In this document: positions 48,001-59,081 of the stretch, piece by piece | Layout of the letters: each line of letters begins with the position of its first letter | Numbering within the stretch: position 1 is the first letter of the stretch | Assembly: GCA_029945375.1 (NCBI GenBank) | Contig: CM057059.1 | Coordinates: 2,666,001 to 2,730,000, forward strand | DNA from: Agaricus subrufescens | Taxonomy: Eukaryota; Basidiomycota; Agaricomycetes; Agaricales; Agaricaceae | Reading direction: 5' to 3' | Length of the DNA stretch: 64,000 nucleotides | The notes under the pieces: generated by a model | Told to the model about the DNA's origin: nothing | Seen by the model: the letters and a program-made list of their open reading frames with translations, nothing else | Database searches by the model: none | Program-made: the position numbers and the translations under genes

Positions 48001-49899
48001 AAGCTCTCCATGTAGAAGGAGACTCACCAGACGTGGTTGACCGCAAGGTCAGGGGTCTGCTCAACAAGCTGACGATGGAAAGATTTGACTCGATCTCTGA
48101 TCAAATCATCGAATGGGCCAATAAATCGGAGAAGGAGAAGGACGGTAGAACCCTCATCCAGGTTATCCGTCTTGTCTTTGAAAAGGCAACAGATGAAGCT
48201 ACATGGTCCGAAATGTATGCTCGATTGTGTCGCAAGATGATGGAGCAGATCAGCACCAAGGTGCAGGACGATGGAATCAGAAATAACGAGGGCAAGCCTA
48301 TCGCCGGTGGGCAACTCTTCCGCAAATATCTTTTGAACAGATGTCAAGAGGACTTTGAACGGGGTTGGGTGACCAAAGAAGCGACTGCTGCTGCCGCCGC
48401 CACCAAGGCTATGGAAGATCAAGCTATTAAGGCCGCTAATGAGAAGGGTGCCGAAGGTGGAGATGACGAAGTTGCGCTATATTCGGAAGAGTACTATGCT
48501 GCTCAGAAGGCGAAGCGACAGGGTCTCGGTCTCATCAAATTCATCGGTGAACTGTTCAAGCTGCAGATGCTTACGGAGCGCATTATGCATGAATGTGTGA
48601 AAAAACTCTTGGGCAACGTCAATAATCCCGAAGAGGAGGAAATTGAAAGTTTGTGCAAGCTCCTCACGACTGTCGGCCAGATTTTGGATACGCCGAAGGC
48701 TCATGGTCATATGGACGTCTACTTCAAACGTATGAGGGAGCTAGCTGAGAGCACGAATGTCAGTCACCGTATGCAGTTCATGCTTCAGGTGTGTTTTGTT
48801 CTTTGTTTCTCTCGCCGTGGCATGGGCTCACTATGGACTCTAGGATGTGCTAGAACTGAGGGATAGGAAATGGGTGGCAAGAAATGCTGTTGCTGCCCCC
48901 GCAACAATTGCTCAGATCCACGAAGCTGTATGCTCGTTTCCTTGATCGTCGCATTCATCAACTTTGACTTACCAACTTTACTCCAGGCCGCGAAAGAGAA
49001 GGCTGCTCAGGAGAAAGAATTCTCACAACGTCAAATTAGCATGTCTCGCGGTGGTTCGAGGCGTGGCGGTGATCGTAGCGACCAGCCTCCGGTGAATCCG
49101 GAGGGTTGGGCCGTTGCTGGTAACACAGCCAGACCTCCTTCCAAGGTTGACCTCTCCAACTTTGGTAAGATCAATAAAGCCCCGCCTACTACCTTTGGTC
49201 CCGGAAGTGTATTTGCTGGCAAGAAGGACAAGCGTGAGTCACTGTCCCGTACGAACTCGAGCTCGAATATGTTCTCTATGCTCCAAAATGCAGAATCTGG
49301 AGCCGACAAAGGTACGGTCTCCCTTTTCTCCGCCCTTGATCGAGACTAACTAGAATCTCGTAGCTTCAGAGGCCCCTCTGCAACGCAGAAAACTGGCCCT
49401 TCTGCCTCGTACCAAACCCATTGAAAATGAAACTCAGCAGCAGGAAAGTGATGAGGAGGAAGCATCCTCCCCAGCAGCAGCCCCAGCGGAAATGAGTGAC
49501 ACAGCTGCGAAGAAAAAGATTGACGAAGATTGCAAAGAATTGTTCGGCGTCCGGAATCTTGGTGAAGCCGAGGTCTACTTTTCGGCGTTACCTGCGCAGC
49601 ATCATTACAAACTTGTGGACAAACTGGTATCAACCGCCGTGGAATCCAAACAGGCCGACGCGCAATTGGTCTCAGACTTGTTCGGGGTTGCCGCATCTAA
49701 AAATCTTTGCAGTCCCGCAGCGTTTGAGGAGGGTTTCGGGTCTATTGCTGAGATTATCGAGGACATTGCGATTGATGCTCCGAAAGCCTTCGAACTGTTT
49801 GCTCTCATGGTCAAGGGTGCTTCATTAGACGAGGAGCGGCGGACACGGTTAGCCTCCAAGTCGGAGGCCAGCGAAAAACTTCTTCTGCTATTATCTTAG
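45068..49899 (+). CDS. Translation initiation factor eIF4G
   Basis: Scaffold of the cytosolic cap-binding complex eIF4F. Exons 45068-46039, 46089-47401, 47459-48788, 48844-48927, 48987-49311 and 49364-49899 join to 1,520 codons with all phases correct. The first 500 residues are Ser/Pro-rich and disordered. A highly charged Glu/Arg/Lys helix (about residues 510-690, EEERLRKEAEEKERLRK-like) follows. The eIF4E-binding motif YDRDFLLQF (YxxxxL-phi) begins exon 3. The MIF4G domain, which binds eIF4A, spans roughly VEGDSPDVVDRKVRGLLNKL to SHRMQFMLQDVLELRDRKW. A linker with PPVNPEGWAVAG and GSVFAGKKDKRES follows. The C-terminal MA3-like domain runs from KIDEDCKELFGVRNLGEAEV to the end. ATG 45068 has A at -3; an out-of-frame ATG lies 13 nt upstream. 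A partial derivative copy is found at 55519-56985. Confidence 0.95.
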
Positions 49900-50281
49900 A
49901 ACCATACCTAGTCGATTAATTGCATTGACTGTATTTGTCGTATAGCTTAGTCGCTTTTCATTGTGTTTTTTTTTTTGTCCCTGTCTTTTTTTTTTCTCTT
50001 CTCGTTTTGTTTTGACCTCGAGCATGATCCCATCACTTCTATTCTTTTCTGGCATCGATTCTTTTTGCGTTCTTTTGACTACTTTGGTATTTCTCTTTCC
50101 TTTACTGTATTGTACTCCTACACACTGTCGGGATTATATTAACAGGTTGCCATTGAGAGTGGAAGTTGACTCAGATCACAGATCGAGCTCCGAATGTCGT
50201 AGAACGGTGATCTGGCTCTTCCTTCGGCCTTACACTAAGTATATAAGAGCGCATCTTCCTCTCGAGCTCAGGAACCTGTCG
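49900..50281. other. Spacer between eIF4G and Trk copy B
   Basis: About 380 bp, beginning with T-rich eIF4G 3' flank (long T runs near 49965 and 49990). It contains the presumed Trk copy B promoter and leader. No coding feature was recognised. Confidence 0.45.
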
Positions 50282-53200
50282 ATGGCAGACGCCTCGGTCC
50301 GTTGGTACCCAAAGGCTTGGGCCAAGTTCAAAAGCGAACTCAATTTTTTCCGAATACATGTGATCTACATGTCAGTTATTACGCTACGTTTTTGTATTGT
50401 CGTTCACGTCATCCTGACCTGACCTACTGAATGATTGCAGCACCATCACTCCCCTCATCCTCGCCGCCGTCTTGTATGCTGCCAATGGACGATATCATAT
50501 CAGCTACATCGATGCATTGTACAACAGTTATAGCTCTATGACGAATTGTGGGCTTGCGACGGTGAATTTGAGTTCGATGACCGCGTTTCAGCAGGCGTTG
50601 TTGCTCATTCAGATGAATATCGGGAATATGGTTGAGTTTGACTTTTGGTCTTTTTCTTTTGGGATCGTTCGAGTTGATTTGACGTTGATTGTATGCTAGG
50701 TATTCGTCTCTTGGTTCGTCGTCTACTTCAGAAGGTTCGTGTCATTTTTCTACCGCCTTTTGGATTGAAAATCATGGGTACTCCTATAAATAGGTCTTTT
50801 TTTCGGAAACAGCTTCAGCATATCTTGAAAGCGGAAGCTGTGAGGAAATCGAAAAATACTAATAAGGATGATGTTGAACGACATCGTTCGTGGTCTCGTC
50901 GCATGTCGAATCTCTATACTGCTCGGTTGTCCTCTGTTCCTGAGGAGGTTGATGATGGGAGGATTGAGCGGCGTAGTGCTCAACGTACTAGAGGAAAGAC
51001 GAAGAAGGTCCGGCCGGAGATGATTAGACGTGTGGATGGTGTGCCACAGCTTGTCAATCCTAGCGGATGGATCTCTGAAAAGGTACCTGAGAAGAGTGTA
51101 CCCGATCAAGGACAGTCTGTACGAGTGACGGACGCCCATAACGAGCCAACTGCTTCGGCTTCACCATCGGAATATGAATCTTCTGAACCAAATGATGGGT
51201 GAGTTAATACGTGTAGTTGTCAAAGTGAAGGTTTCTTCTTTACTCATATTGGGGGTTTCGTAGACGGCAAAGGCAGATGGTTGATGTTGGCGTATCAAGT
51301 ATGTATATCAGGCAGGTTATTGGATAGCCCCTTTCTTATTACAGCTTCTCAGCCTCCTTGGATATCGTAGTGGAAAGCAGGCACCATGGAACGCAGAATT
51401 TACCTAGGCAACAGACGATAGAGTTTGCTCCCGTGCAGCATCCGAATCAGGGCGAGACTCAGCAGGAACCAGCCGCGGATATGAGTGAGTAATTGGGCCG
51501 GTTAGCTGAGCGGGTTCCTCTGACCCTATAGTTTTCAGGATCGATAAGGGGCAGCGTTGCACTGAATACCACCCAAACGATCCGAAGTCTAAATGAAACG
51601 CCCAGTCGAGATCGAGGATACGGTGGATTCCCGATGCCATTTTCAATACTCAATTCAATAATATCCAAGCTTTTCCCCAGATTTCAGCGGCGTCTCTCGA
51701 GAGTTATGACTATTCCCGCGACGACTTCTCTTGTGCCGACAAATACAACACAACCGACTCCTCCGAATGCAAAGGTCGTACCGTACATCAGTTTCAACGC
51801 CATTGTTGGACGTAATTCAAATTTTCATAATCTGACAAATGAACAACTTGAGGAGCTTGGTGGCATTGAATATCGGGCATTGAATGTTCTGCTGTGGATC
51901 ATCGGGCTTGTAAGTGCTTGCCCGCTTATCTTCGAAAACGTTATCAGATAACTCATTCGTTTCTTTTGTAGTATTTTTTTGGGTTGCAAGTCCTAGGGTT
52001 CGTGATTGTCGTGCCCTACATGTACCAAGAACGTTGGCGTTCCACCTTTGAAACCCCAGCCCTTATTCGACCGGTCACACCTGGATGGTAAGCCATGTAC
52101 CCTACTATGACAGTAATATGGCATCGAGCATTTGACTAGGTTTTCCGTGTACCAAGTTTCGTCTTCATTTACGAACACTGGAAATTCACTGGTGGATCAA
52201 TCTATGATTCCCTATCAGAGGGCATACCTCCTTCTTACTATTCAATGGATGCTCATTCTTTTGGGCAATACTGGCTTCGTAAGTGCTTGCTGTTCTCTAG
52301 GCAACTCGTTGGAAATTGAACCTAGACTTCTTAGCCTGTCTTGTTCGTCCTTTATCATTTTGACTCTTCGGCATACCTGTTCTCATATCTTAAGTCATCC
52401 TTTGCAAAGATTACGATTTATCATGTGCGTACAATTCGGCGAGCCTAGGCCACTATAATCGTCTGACTGTCTGCCTCAGTTGGAGCATGACAAAATGGAT
52501 GCCCCGCAAATCCCGATTGAATGAAACGTTATACTTTCTCCTCGACCACCCTCGCAGATGCTATATTTATCTATTCCAGTCTCATCAGACATGGTTTTTA
52601 TTCGCTATCATCGTCATCTTTACGTATGTCCATCCTCCTGTCCCGTTGCATATAAGAGGTTGACGAATGCTGCAGAGGCCTGCAATGGTTTTTCTTCATG
52701 CTCTTGAACATTGGTCAGAGGGGGGTTCAGGACATACCACTTAATGTCCGCTTCTCTGCAGGGTTGTTCCAGGCATTTGCGGTCAGAGCTGCCGGGTTCG
52801 TTGTCATTCCAATAAATACCCTGGCATCGGCCGTCCAGTAAGTTTATTTCCCCTCTCTGCATTTAGTATATTCTGAAATGGCCAGGGTGTTATATCTGAT
52901 CATGATGTATATTTCCGTCAGTATGTATTGATCTCTTCCTCTATCGTTTTTACTGCTAAAAAAATCCCAGTTCCTATTGCCCTGAGGTTCGTACTCCACC
53001 TGTCGTATCGAGTATGTGTTCTGAATTGTTCCCGACTGTAGTGTTCGTTTTTCGAATGTCTATGAAGAGCAGGCCCTTGGCGTCTATAGACCCGAGAACG
53101 ATCCTGAAATACACTTCGAGCCGACTGGTGAAAACAGAATGCGCATCTGGGGTCGTTATTTCGCGATGCACGCGCGTAAGCAGCTTGCATTTGGTTTGTT

Positions 53201-53896
53201 TCGATGTCTCCGTATCGGGTTATAATTACTAACGATGCCAAGATTTGTGGTGGCTTGCTATAGCCCTCTTCCTTATCTGTATCATAGAAGTATGTGAAAC
53301 TGCCTATTCATACACCTGCGTTTCAAAACATACTCCAGCGTCATAACCTCAACAATCCAGCCAATGTGGGCTGGTTCAATGTATATACGCTGAGTAAGAA
53401 CCCTTTCAATCTGAGGGTCCGTGTTGTGGTGACATTATCTATAGTATTTGAAACTGTCTCCGCATATGGCCCTGTTGGCCTAAGCTTTGGAGTATCATAT
53501 GTAGGAAGCCTTGTTTTCTTCACAGGCACGCCTCATTCCGATGCGCCCACACAGGATAACTTCTCGCTTAGTGGTGCATTCGCAACACTTTCGAAGCTGA
53601 TCATTTGTATCACAATGATTCGTGGCCGACATCGGAACCTTCCATCTGCACTAGATCGCTCAATCCTATTACCGACTGAATTTAAGAAGACTGAAACTCA
53701 GGATAGTAGTCACGTCCCGCAAGCTTCCCAAGGTAATACTACAAACCGTAGTGACTCGCGACGCTCGAGAGATGGCACGAGGCATGACAACGATGATGGC
53801 TCCAATACGATACTACACAGGCGTGTCATACGGCATGCAAGTATATCTTCAAGACTAGGCTCTGAGCGAACCGACTCGATTCGCCCAATCCCTTAA
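50282..53896 (+). CDS. TRK1: Trk-type potassium transporter, copy B
   Basis: Second plasma-membrane K+ transporter of the fungal TRK/HKT family. The start MADASVRWYPKAWAKFKSEL with NFFRIHVIYI aligns with copy A. Early exons are 50282-50370, 50441-50630, 50700-50734 and 50794 onward. Pore segments: YSSMTNCGLATVNLSSMTAF (P1), VSSSFTNTGNSLVDQSMIPY (P2), FQAFAVRAAGFVVIPINTLA (P3) and FETVSAYGPVGLSFGVSYVG (P4), each with its selectivity Gly. The long cytoplasmic loop has HRSWSRRMSNLYTARLSSVP, PRQQTIEFAP, YGGFPMPFSILNSIISK, PYISFNAIVGRNSNFHNL and EQLEELGGIEYRALNVLLW. Near 52.3 kb two adjacent introns must both be removed to give GFPVLLRFIIWSMTKWMPRK. The tail is MIRGRHRNLPSALDRSILLP then Ser/Thr/Arg-rich. 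All parts examined are intact. Confidence 0.88.
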
Positions 53897-54591
53897 CACA
53901 CCTGTTTTCCACCTTCGTTTCCCTTGGACGGCTTTTTGTGTTTCATCCTTTCGACTCATACCCTTTTTCTCTGTCTTGTCATGACATGTTTGTAAAGATC
54001 TGCATCATAATTAAACATCTGTCCGTTTTCAATAATTGGTACGATGCACAATTATACAGTAACAGGGCCATATGTACTAGTTAGTTGTGGGTGATTTGAC
54101 GTAATTTGTCGGTGTCTCATGGGCGCCTGTAAAAGTCTCGGAGGAGGACCCAACTCCGTCTTCTCAGAGGTGAAGCCATTCCCAGCGGAAAAGCGCGATG
54201 AATCCGAACGGGATCAATACGCTTAGTATGTTGAATTGCCATCATGGGCGTGATAATCGATGGCAGCCTTTTGTGGCCTTGCTCTGCCCATGAGGCTCAA
54301 ATGCTTGCTCGAGCCCCTGTCCACTCGCCGCGCACGTTCAACGTTTTTTGATTGCTGCTCCCAAGTACAAAAGTACTCTTGTCTTACATAGCTTCTCTAT
54401 TAGTCGATTACCCTCTTCCACCTGTCTTAATCATCTTGAGTTTGTAGTTCAATTCTCTTAACCTGATTCTTACTGAAACAGTATCCACCTAGTTCATCTC
54501 GCAAGACCCGATTTTTATAACAACTTACCGAAAAGTATGTCTACAACCCTGCTTTTCACTGAATTGATGATTGAATAGACCAACGTAGGAA
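53897..54591. other. Spacer after Trk copy B
   Basis: About 700 bp with no coding signal. It holds the Trk 3' UTR and the promoter of the small gene at 54592. Confidence 0.45.
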
Positions 54592-55198
54592 ATGCAATTT
54601 GAAGTAGACCTGTGCAGCTTACTGCAGACGATGCAGATCGGTGATGCCTTGAAGGTGAGCGCCAGAGTGGGATCTAAATTCGTTAGACGCTAATGTGTTC
54701 GAGAAAGGAATCTTCAAGATCCATGGTACAGGATGATCCGATGGACGATATGAATTATCACGTAGGCCATTCATTCATACCCTAGAATGTTCCCTGACAT
54801 CAGCGTAGTCCGACGGAGGCTCGGATTATTCCAGCTCAAGCTCTGTTACAGGTAAAGCGAATGATGCCGCTGTTGGTATCGTGAGCATAAACGACGTCGT
54901 AGTCAACCCTCAGCCACCGCAAGCGGGAGACTCGGAAGTTTATGGTTGCGCATATCTTCAGATGATCCGTGAACAACTCAACAACTACCCAACGACCGGT
55001 GGAGAATACCTTGACGCCATCTTCACCCATCGCGAGATCTTCAATGCGTATCCAGTCGCTCACCGCGACTGCGCCAGAGCGTTTAGCGACCTAGCTTATT
55101 CTATAGAACAGAGGGCGTGGAGGGCTGATCGAGATGCAGATATGGATGCTGTTACGGCCTTCAGGCACGAGGCATGGATGATTGCTTCCACTCTGTAA
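54592..55198 (+). CDS. Hypothetical protein, three exons
   Basis: Exons 54592-54654, 54708-54761 and 54809-55198 all join at codon boundaries to give 168 residues; introns are 53 and 47 nt with GTGAGC and GTAGGC donors. The N-terminal part is short and acidic/Ser-rich (MQFEVDLCSLLQTMQIGDAL, then SDGGSDYSSSSSV). The C-terminal 100 residues look like a helical domain: YGCAYLQMIREQLNNYPTTG, GEYLDAIFTHREIFNAYPVA, HRDCARAFSDLAYSIEQRAW and VTAFRHEAWMIASTL. No family was recognised. Phase-perfect splicing and domain-like composition support a real gene. It runs convergently toward the chimeric gene. Confidence 0.5.
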
Positions 55199-55518
55199 GC
55201 TCATTTCCTCAGGCTCATTTCCCTTGCACGCTTGTAAAGTTTATTACCCGATGAATGAGGATAATCTTATTGTACCCAATACAGAACGTCAAACAGTACC
55301 AGCGAGAAGGTTCAGGTGACTGGATTAGATCATGGTTTGACTATTGGATGTGTTATGCCTCCAATGTACTGAGTTGTTACATCTTTTGACCGTTTAGCCC
55401 CTAATATCTGTGACGTCATTTACTTTGTACTCCGATGATAATTGATTGGATCTGATTGTACACCGCATACTAATACATGCTTATGAAAAAAAAAGACGAG
55501 TTGATACATGTTCGAACA
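55199..55518. other. Spacer between convergent genes
   Basis: About 320 bp between two convergent 3' ends. No coding feature was recognised. Confidence 0.4.
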
Positions 55519-58424
55519 TTAGTTTGCACGAAAAGGGGACTCGCGCCGATCCTTTCTACCAACAAAAACACCTCCGGGACTGAGAGCGGCAGGAGAGAAT
55601 TTATCAAACTGTCCAAAATTGTAAACGCCGATCTTGGAGGAGGCCGGTTTGGTAGCTTTCAAGTTGTCAGCGACGGCGACGGCCCAGCCTTTCGGGTTCG
55701 CCGAAAGCGGATCTCGCCAAACCTCAGCGCGTTTCGAGCTACTGCAGGGCATGCTGATCGTATCTCGTGAGTGTTCTTCCTCCCAAGCAGCTTCTCCTTT
55801 GGTAATCTGGGATGTAGCCAATAGTGAGAAAGATGAGTACGGTATCGAATAAGGCGATAGTCATACGTCTTCATGGGCCTGGGTAATGTCCGAGGGCGCG
55901 GCAACTGTGCGTTTCGCAGACCTTTTAGACCTCTTTCTGTGGCTTGGTACGTCCTAGAACCACCATGAGCCTGGAGTCTGATAAGAAAGGAAACGAATGG
56001 ACCGCACCCGAAGCATGAAGGGAATATCAGAATTATCAGTCGCGCTTGCAGCAAGCTTTGACACTTGAAGCTCCGTATCTTCCTTAGGTGAGAGCCAATT
56101 ATCAGACCCTGACTTCACAGGATTACCGTGGCTCCCTATAGGTAGGTAATAATTAAGGTCCGTAAGTTTTTCATTTGGGGATAGTGGGCTACGTATTGTA
56201 TTGATGGTCGGTAATTCAGGGCTTTTCGATGGACTTTGAAGTTTGCTTGATTCGTTTGTTATTGCTGTCTTCTGACCGGTGCGACCTCTAGCGGGCTTCT
56301 TGGGAGGGGCAACCTTGATACCGAGTTGATCGATAGGTGGAAGTCTCACAGGCCTAGCTTTACAAATCGCCATGAATTGTAACAAGAAATCCCGGTCATA
56401 TCTGAGAGGGATGGTTGTTAAGGCAATGCCGTTAAGCAGTTCTATTAGAAGACAAACCGAAATTTTCCATTCTGAACATGGGCATTGAGCTCGAAGTCTG
56501 GACCTTGGATACCCTCGGGATAGGGGATCAGACTGAGGTCTTGAATAGCACGAGCTGTCGATACCGAAACAAGAAGGTCAGGGGATGGTTCAGTACCAAG
56601 AGCTGGTAGAGCTGCGTGGCTGTCCGTTCTGAGAATTGTTTCAGCACCTATGAAGCGGGGTATCACATAAGGCTTACGAATGTGATAAGGTCGGGGACAT
56701 TGTTGCTAGTCGCGACAACCTCGGGCTCTTCACCTCATCATATGCTTTCTCTTGGCCTTTAACAGTGTCGACTAAGCTCAACGCACGTTGAAAGTCGATC
56801 TTGGCGGTGCGCCTGGCTCTCCACTCATCACTGAGATTGGTTTTGTCCCCCGGCGGCTGGGTTGAGACACGTGGCGCGTCATTGTCGTAGCACTTCGGAA
56901 AGACGCGTGCTGATTTGGCGAGACTCCACATGAGAGAGAGAATGTGCCTTCTATCTGAAGCTCTGACATCTTCAAGGCCGACAACCTTCGATGACCAAAA
57001 TGTTCAGTCAAAATCCTAATTATGTGATAATAAGTTCCCAAAGAACGCACATGATTTAGAAAGTCAATCATGCATTGAGCATCGTCTCCGGTCAAATCTG
57101 TAATAAAGCGTTGTACGGTGACGTTCTCGCAAATTTCGATTAATGTGGCGGAGATCTGGAGCGTTTGATCGGCGTCTTCTGACTGTCCTGCCTCCGAGAA
57201 ACTCTGGAGGGTGGATCCATCGAATTCAAAAGCGTAAGGGTCGTTGGTCAGAGGTGCTGGCGAGGTTAAATCGAGATAACTGTTGATTTGGCTTGCTTTC
57301 TAACAGCACAGTCAATATCGGCGCATGCCTAACATCGTAGAAAATGAAAACTCACAGCCCTGACTCTCCATTCGAAGAAAGGGTTCATGATCATTTTTCC
57401 TGGTCGTATACCCATTCCCTTGACCCCCTTGAGTACAGTCTGGAACGACTCTCTGATCCCGACATAGTCTCGTCTTAACCTCTTCAACTCGACTGGGTTA
57501 TCTGACGCGTCAATTTGGGCCAGTATCGATTGCACGTGCTCTCCGTGGTCGAGTACAAGTTGTCGAAACGACGCATATATCTCTTTACCTGTCTCTGTCT
57601 TGCTGAGTTGAATTCCGAACCCGATTAGTTTTTGCTGCAACAGTATTGATTCTCTCTCTTCACGATCCGTGATCAAGTTATTAACGATTTTCCATGCTTC
57701 TTCGGGTGTTCCTTTTTCCAGACGACAGATGCTCAATCGGTTATCGGCTATAGGCCTAAAGAACAAGCTGCGTAGCTCTTGTTCTCTGGCAATGCCGACC
57801 TCGGGATGAACTTCATCCCACATCGTTGACACCAATGTGACATGGCTCAACTTTCCCCAACCGCACAGCTCACCAAATAACGGAAGGTTCTGGTTTAACG
57901 AATCGAAGGCGTCAGAGTCGGCGATACTATGGACGTAGATAAGCCCAGTGAGAGAGACGTCGTTTGAGTAGCTAGAGAAAGATTTCGTCAGGCACCTGTC
58001 ACACGTGTAGTCCTTCATCTCGTGTACTGACCTTTGTTTCAACCAGTCCTTGATCATGCTGGTGATTTCTATATCGGCGCCACTGGTGGTAGCACCAAAG
58101 CCAGGAGCATTGAGAAAGACTAGGCGATCATCATAAGCTGGGTTTGGGTGCTTAATCCGAGTGACCTGGATCTCGTCCACATTGTCGTGTTGTACTTCTT
58201 GATTGAAGAGGAGGTCGATAAACTACAAACATGCGTGATGAATTTTGAAGTTTGGATTAAAGCAGCGCATTTACAAGGTCTTTTCCTCCATTCGAGGGGG
58301 CCATACACCTGAAGAACGAGGCATCAGCAACAGCATTTAATCTCCAGAGAAAGGGCGCCAACGCGATGACAATATCATCATTCCGCATTTGCTTAACAGC
58401 TTTCATGAATTCGAATGCCTCCAT
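55519..58424 (-). CDS. Chimeric protein: degenerate G-domain fused to eIF4G-derived segment with eIF4E-binding motif
   Basis: Eight proposed exons (58424-58275, 58222-57356, 57299-57051, 56985-56720, 56628-56458, 56401-56008, 55953-55867, 55806-55519) join with every phase matching to 824 codons. An in-frame stop lies just before the ATG. The N-terminal half resembles Agaricomycete AIG1/Era-like G-domain proteins: MAPSNGGKDL at the P-loop position, FIDLLFNQ, LVFLNAPGFG at switch II and LTGLIYVHSIADSDA. A helical region follows (VQRFITDLTGDDAQCMIDFL, RRHILSLMWSLAKSARVFPK). From about residue 490 it matches eIF4G: IQDLSLIPYPEGI, NGKFR, then YDRDFLLQFMAICK, KRTVAAPSDITQAHE, NPKGWAVAV and GGVFVGRKDRRESP. 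The MIF4G and MA3 domains are missing. The eIF4G-like part has no ATG of its own, which favours a fused transcript. The splice at 56629-56719 is the least certain. Confidence 0.6.
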
Positions 58425-59081
58425 GATTTAGTCTGTGGTAAGTTGGGGGTTGAGTCGATTGGTACAACGTGGTGGGCGACCTTTGATATAGACTGCTCAC
58501 AAGGGATTAGGGCAAGAAGATAGGTCGGCTCATACAACATGAGCATTAAAGAATCTACTGGAAGCACCTGATCAACATGTGTAGAGTGCGCGCTTGATGG
58601 ACGCCTGGATGCTAATAATACGTCACATCCACCGAAACCATGCAGGACAAGGTAGAAAGGCTGAGTTCCTTTGTTTCCGATCAGAACCTTCCAGAGTCGT
58701 TCATACTTCCGTAGCCGTAGTATTTGCTGTAAGCATGCCGTTGGTGAAGAGTTGCAAGCGGCCCGAGTCGTTTTGCAGTGCACAGGCCGTTAATTGAGCC
58801 ATAAACATACATGGTGCATCATTTGTGATCAGGTTGAGGAAGAAGAGAAGCACAAGTAGCCTCGGAGCGTGAGAAATAGGTTTTGCTCTCAACTTAAATG
58901 GTGGTGAGTTCGTTATTTCCTCTCGGCTTCAGATGATGTTCCCATTGTATCTTAACGTGTATATGACGAGGGGCCTCTGGCGCCCTTGCATGAAAACTTA
59001 ATCTTCTCTCTGATTCTCTGTGCTTTCCTACGTTTTACAATTTCGATCACTAAATGTGACTGCCTAGATCGCCAGCCTCAA
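58425..59081. other. Spacer upstream of chimeric gene
   Basis: About 660 bp between the chimeric gene start and the end of the methyltransferase gene on the same strand. A 126-codon minus-strand frame (58403-58783) has no motif and is not needed to complete either gene. Confidence 0.4.

Noticed and set aside
55519..56666. eIF4G-like segment as a simple dead pseudogene
   Set aside because: All exons are open, splice sites are preserved and phases match across the fusion; no frameshift or stop was seen, so a pseudogene label is not supported.
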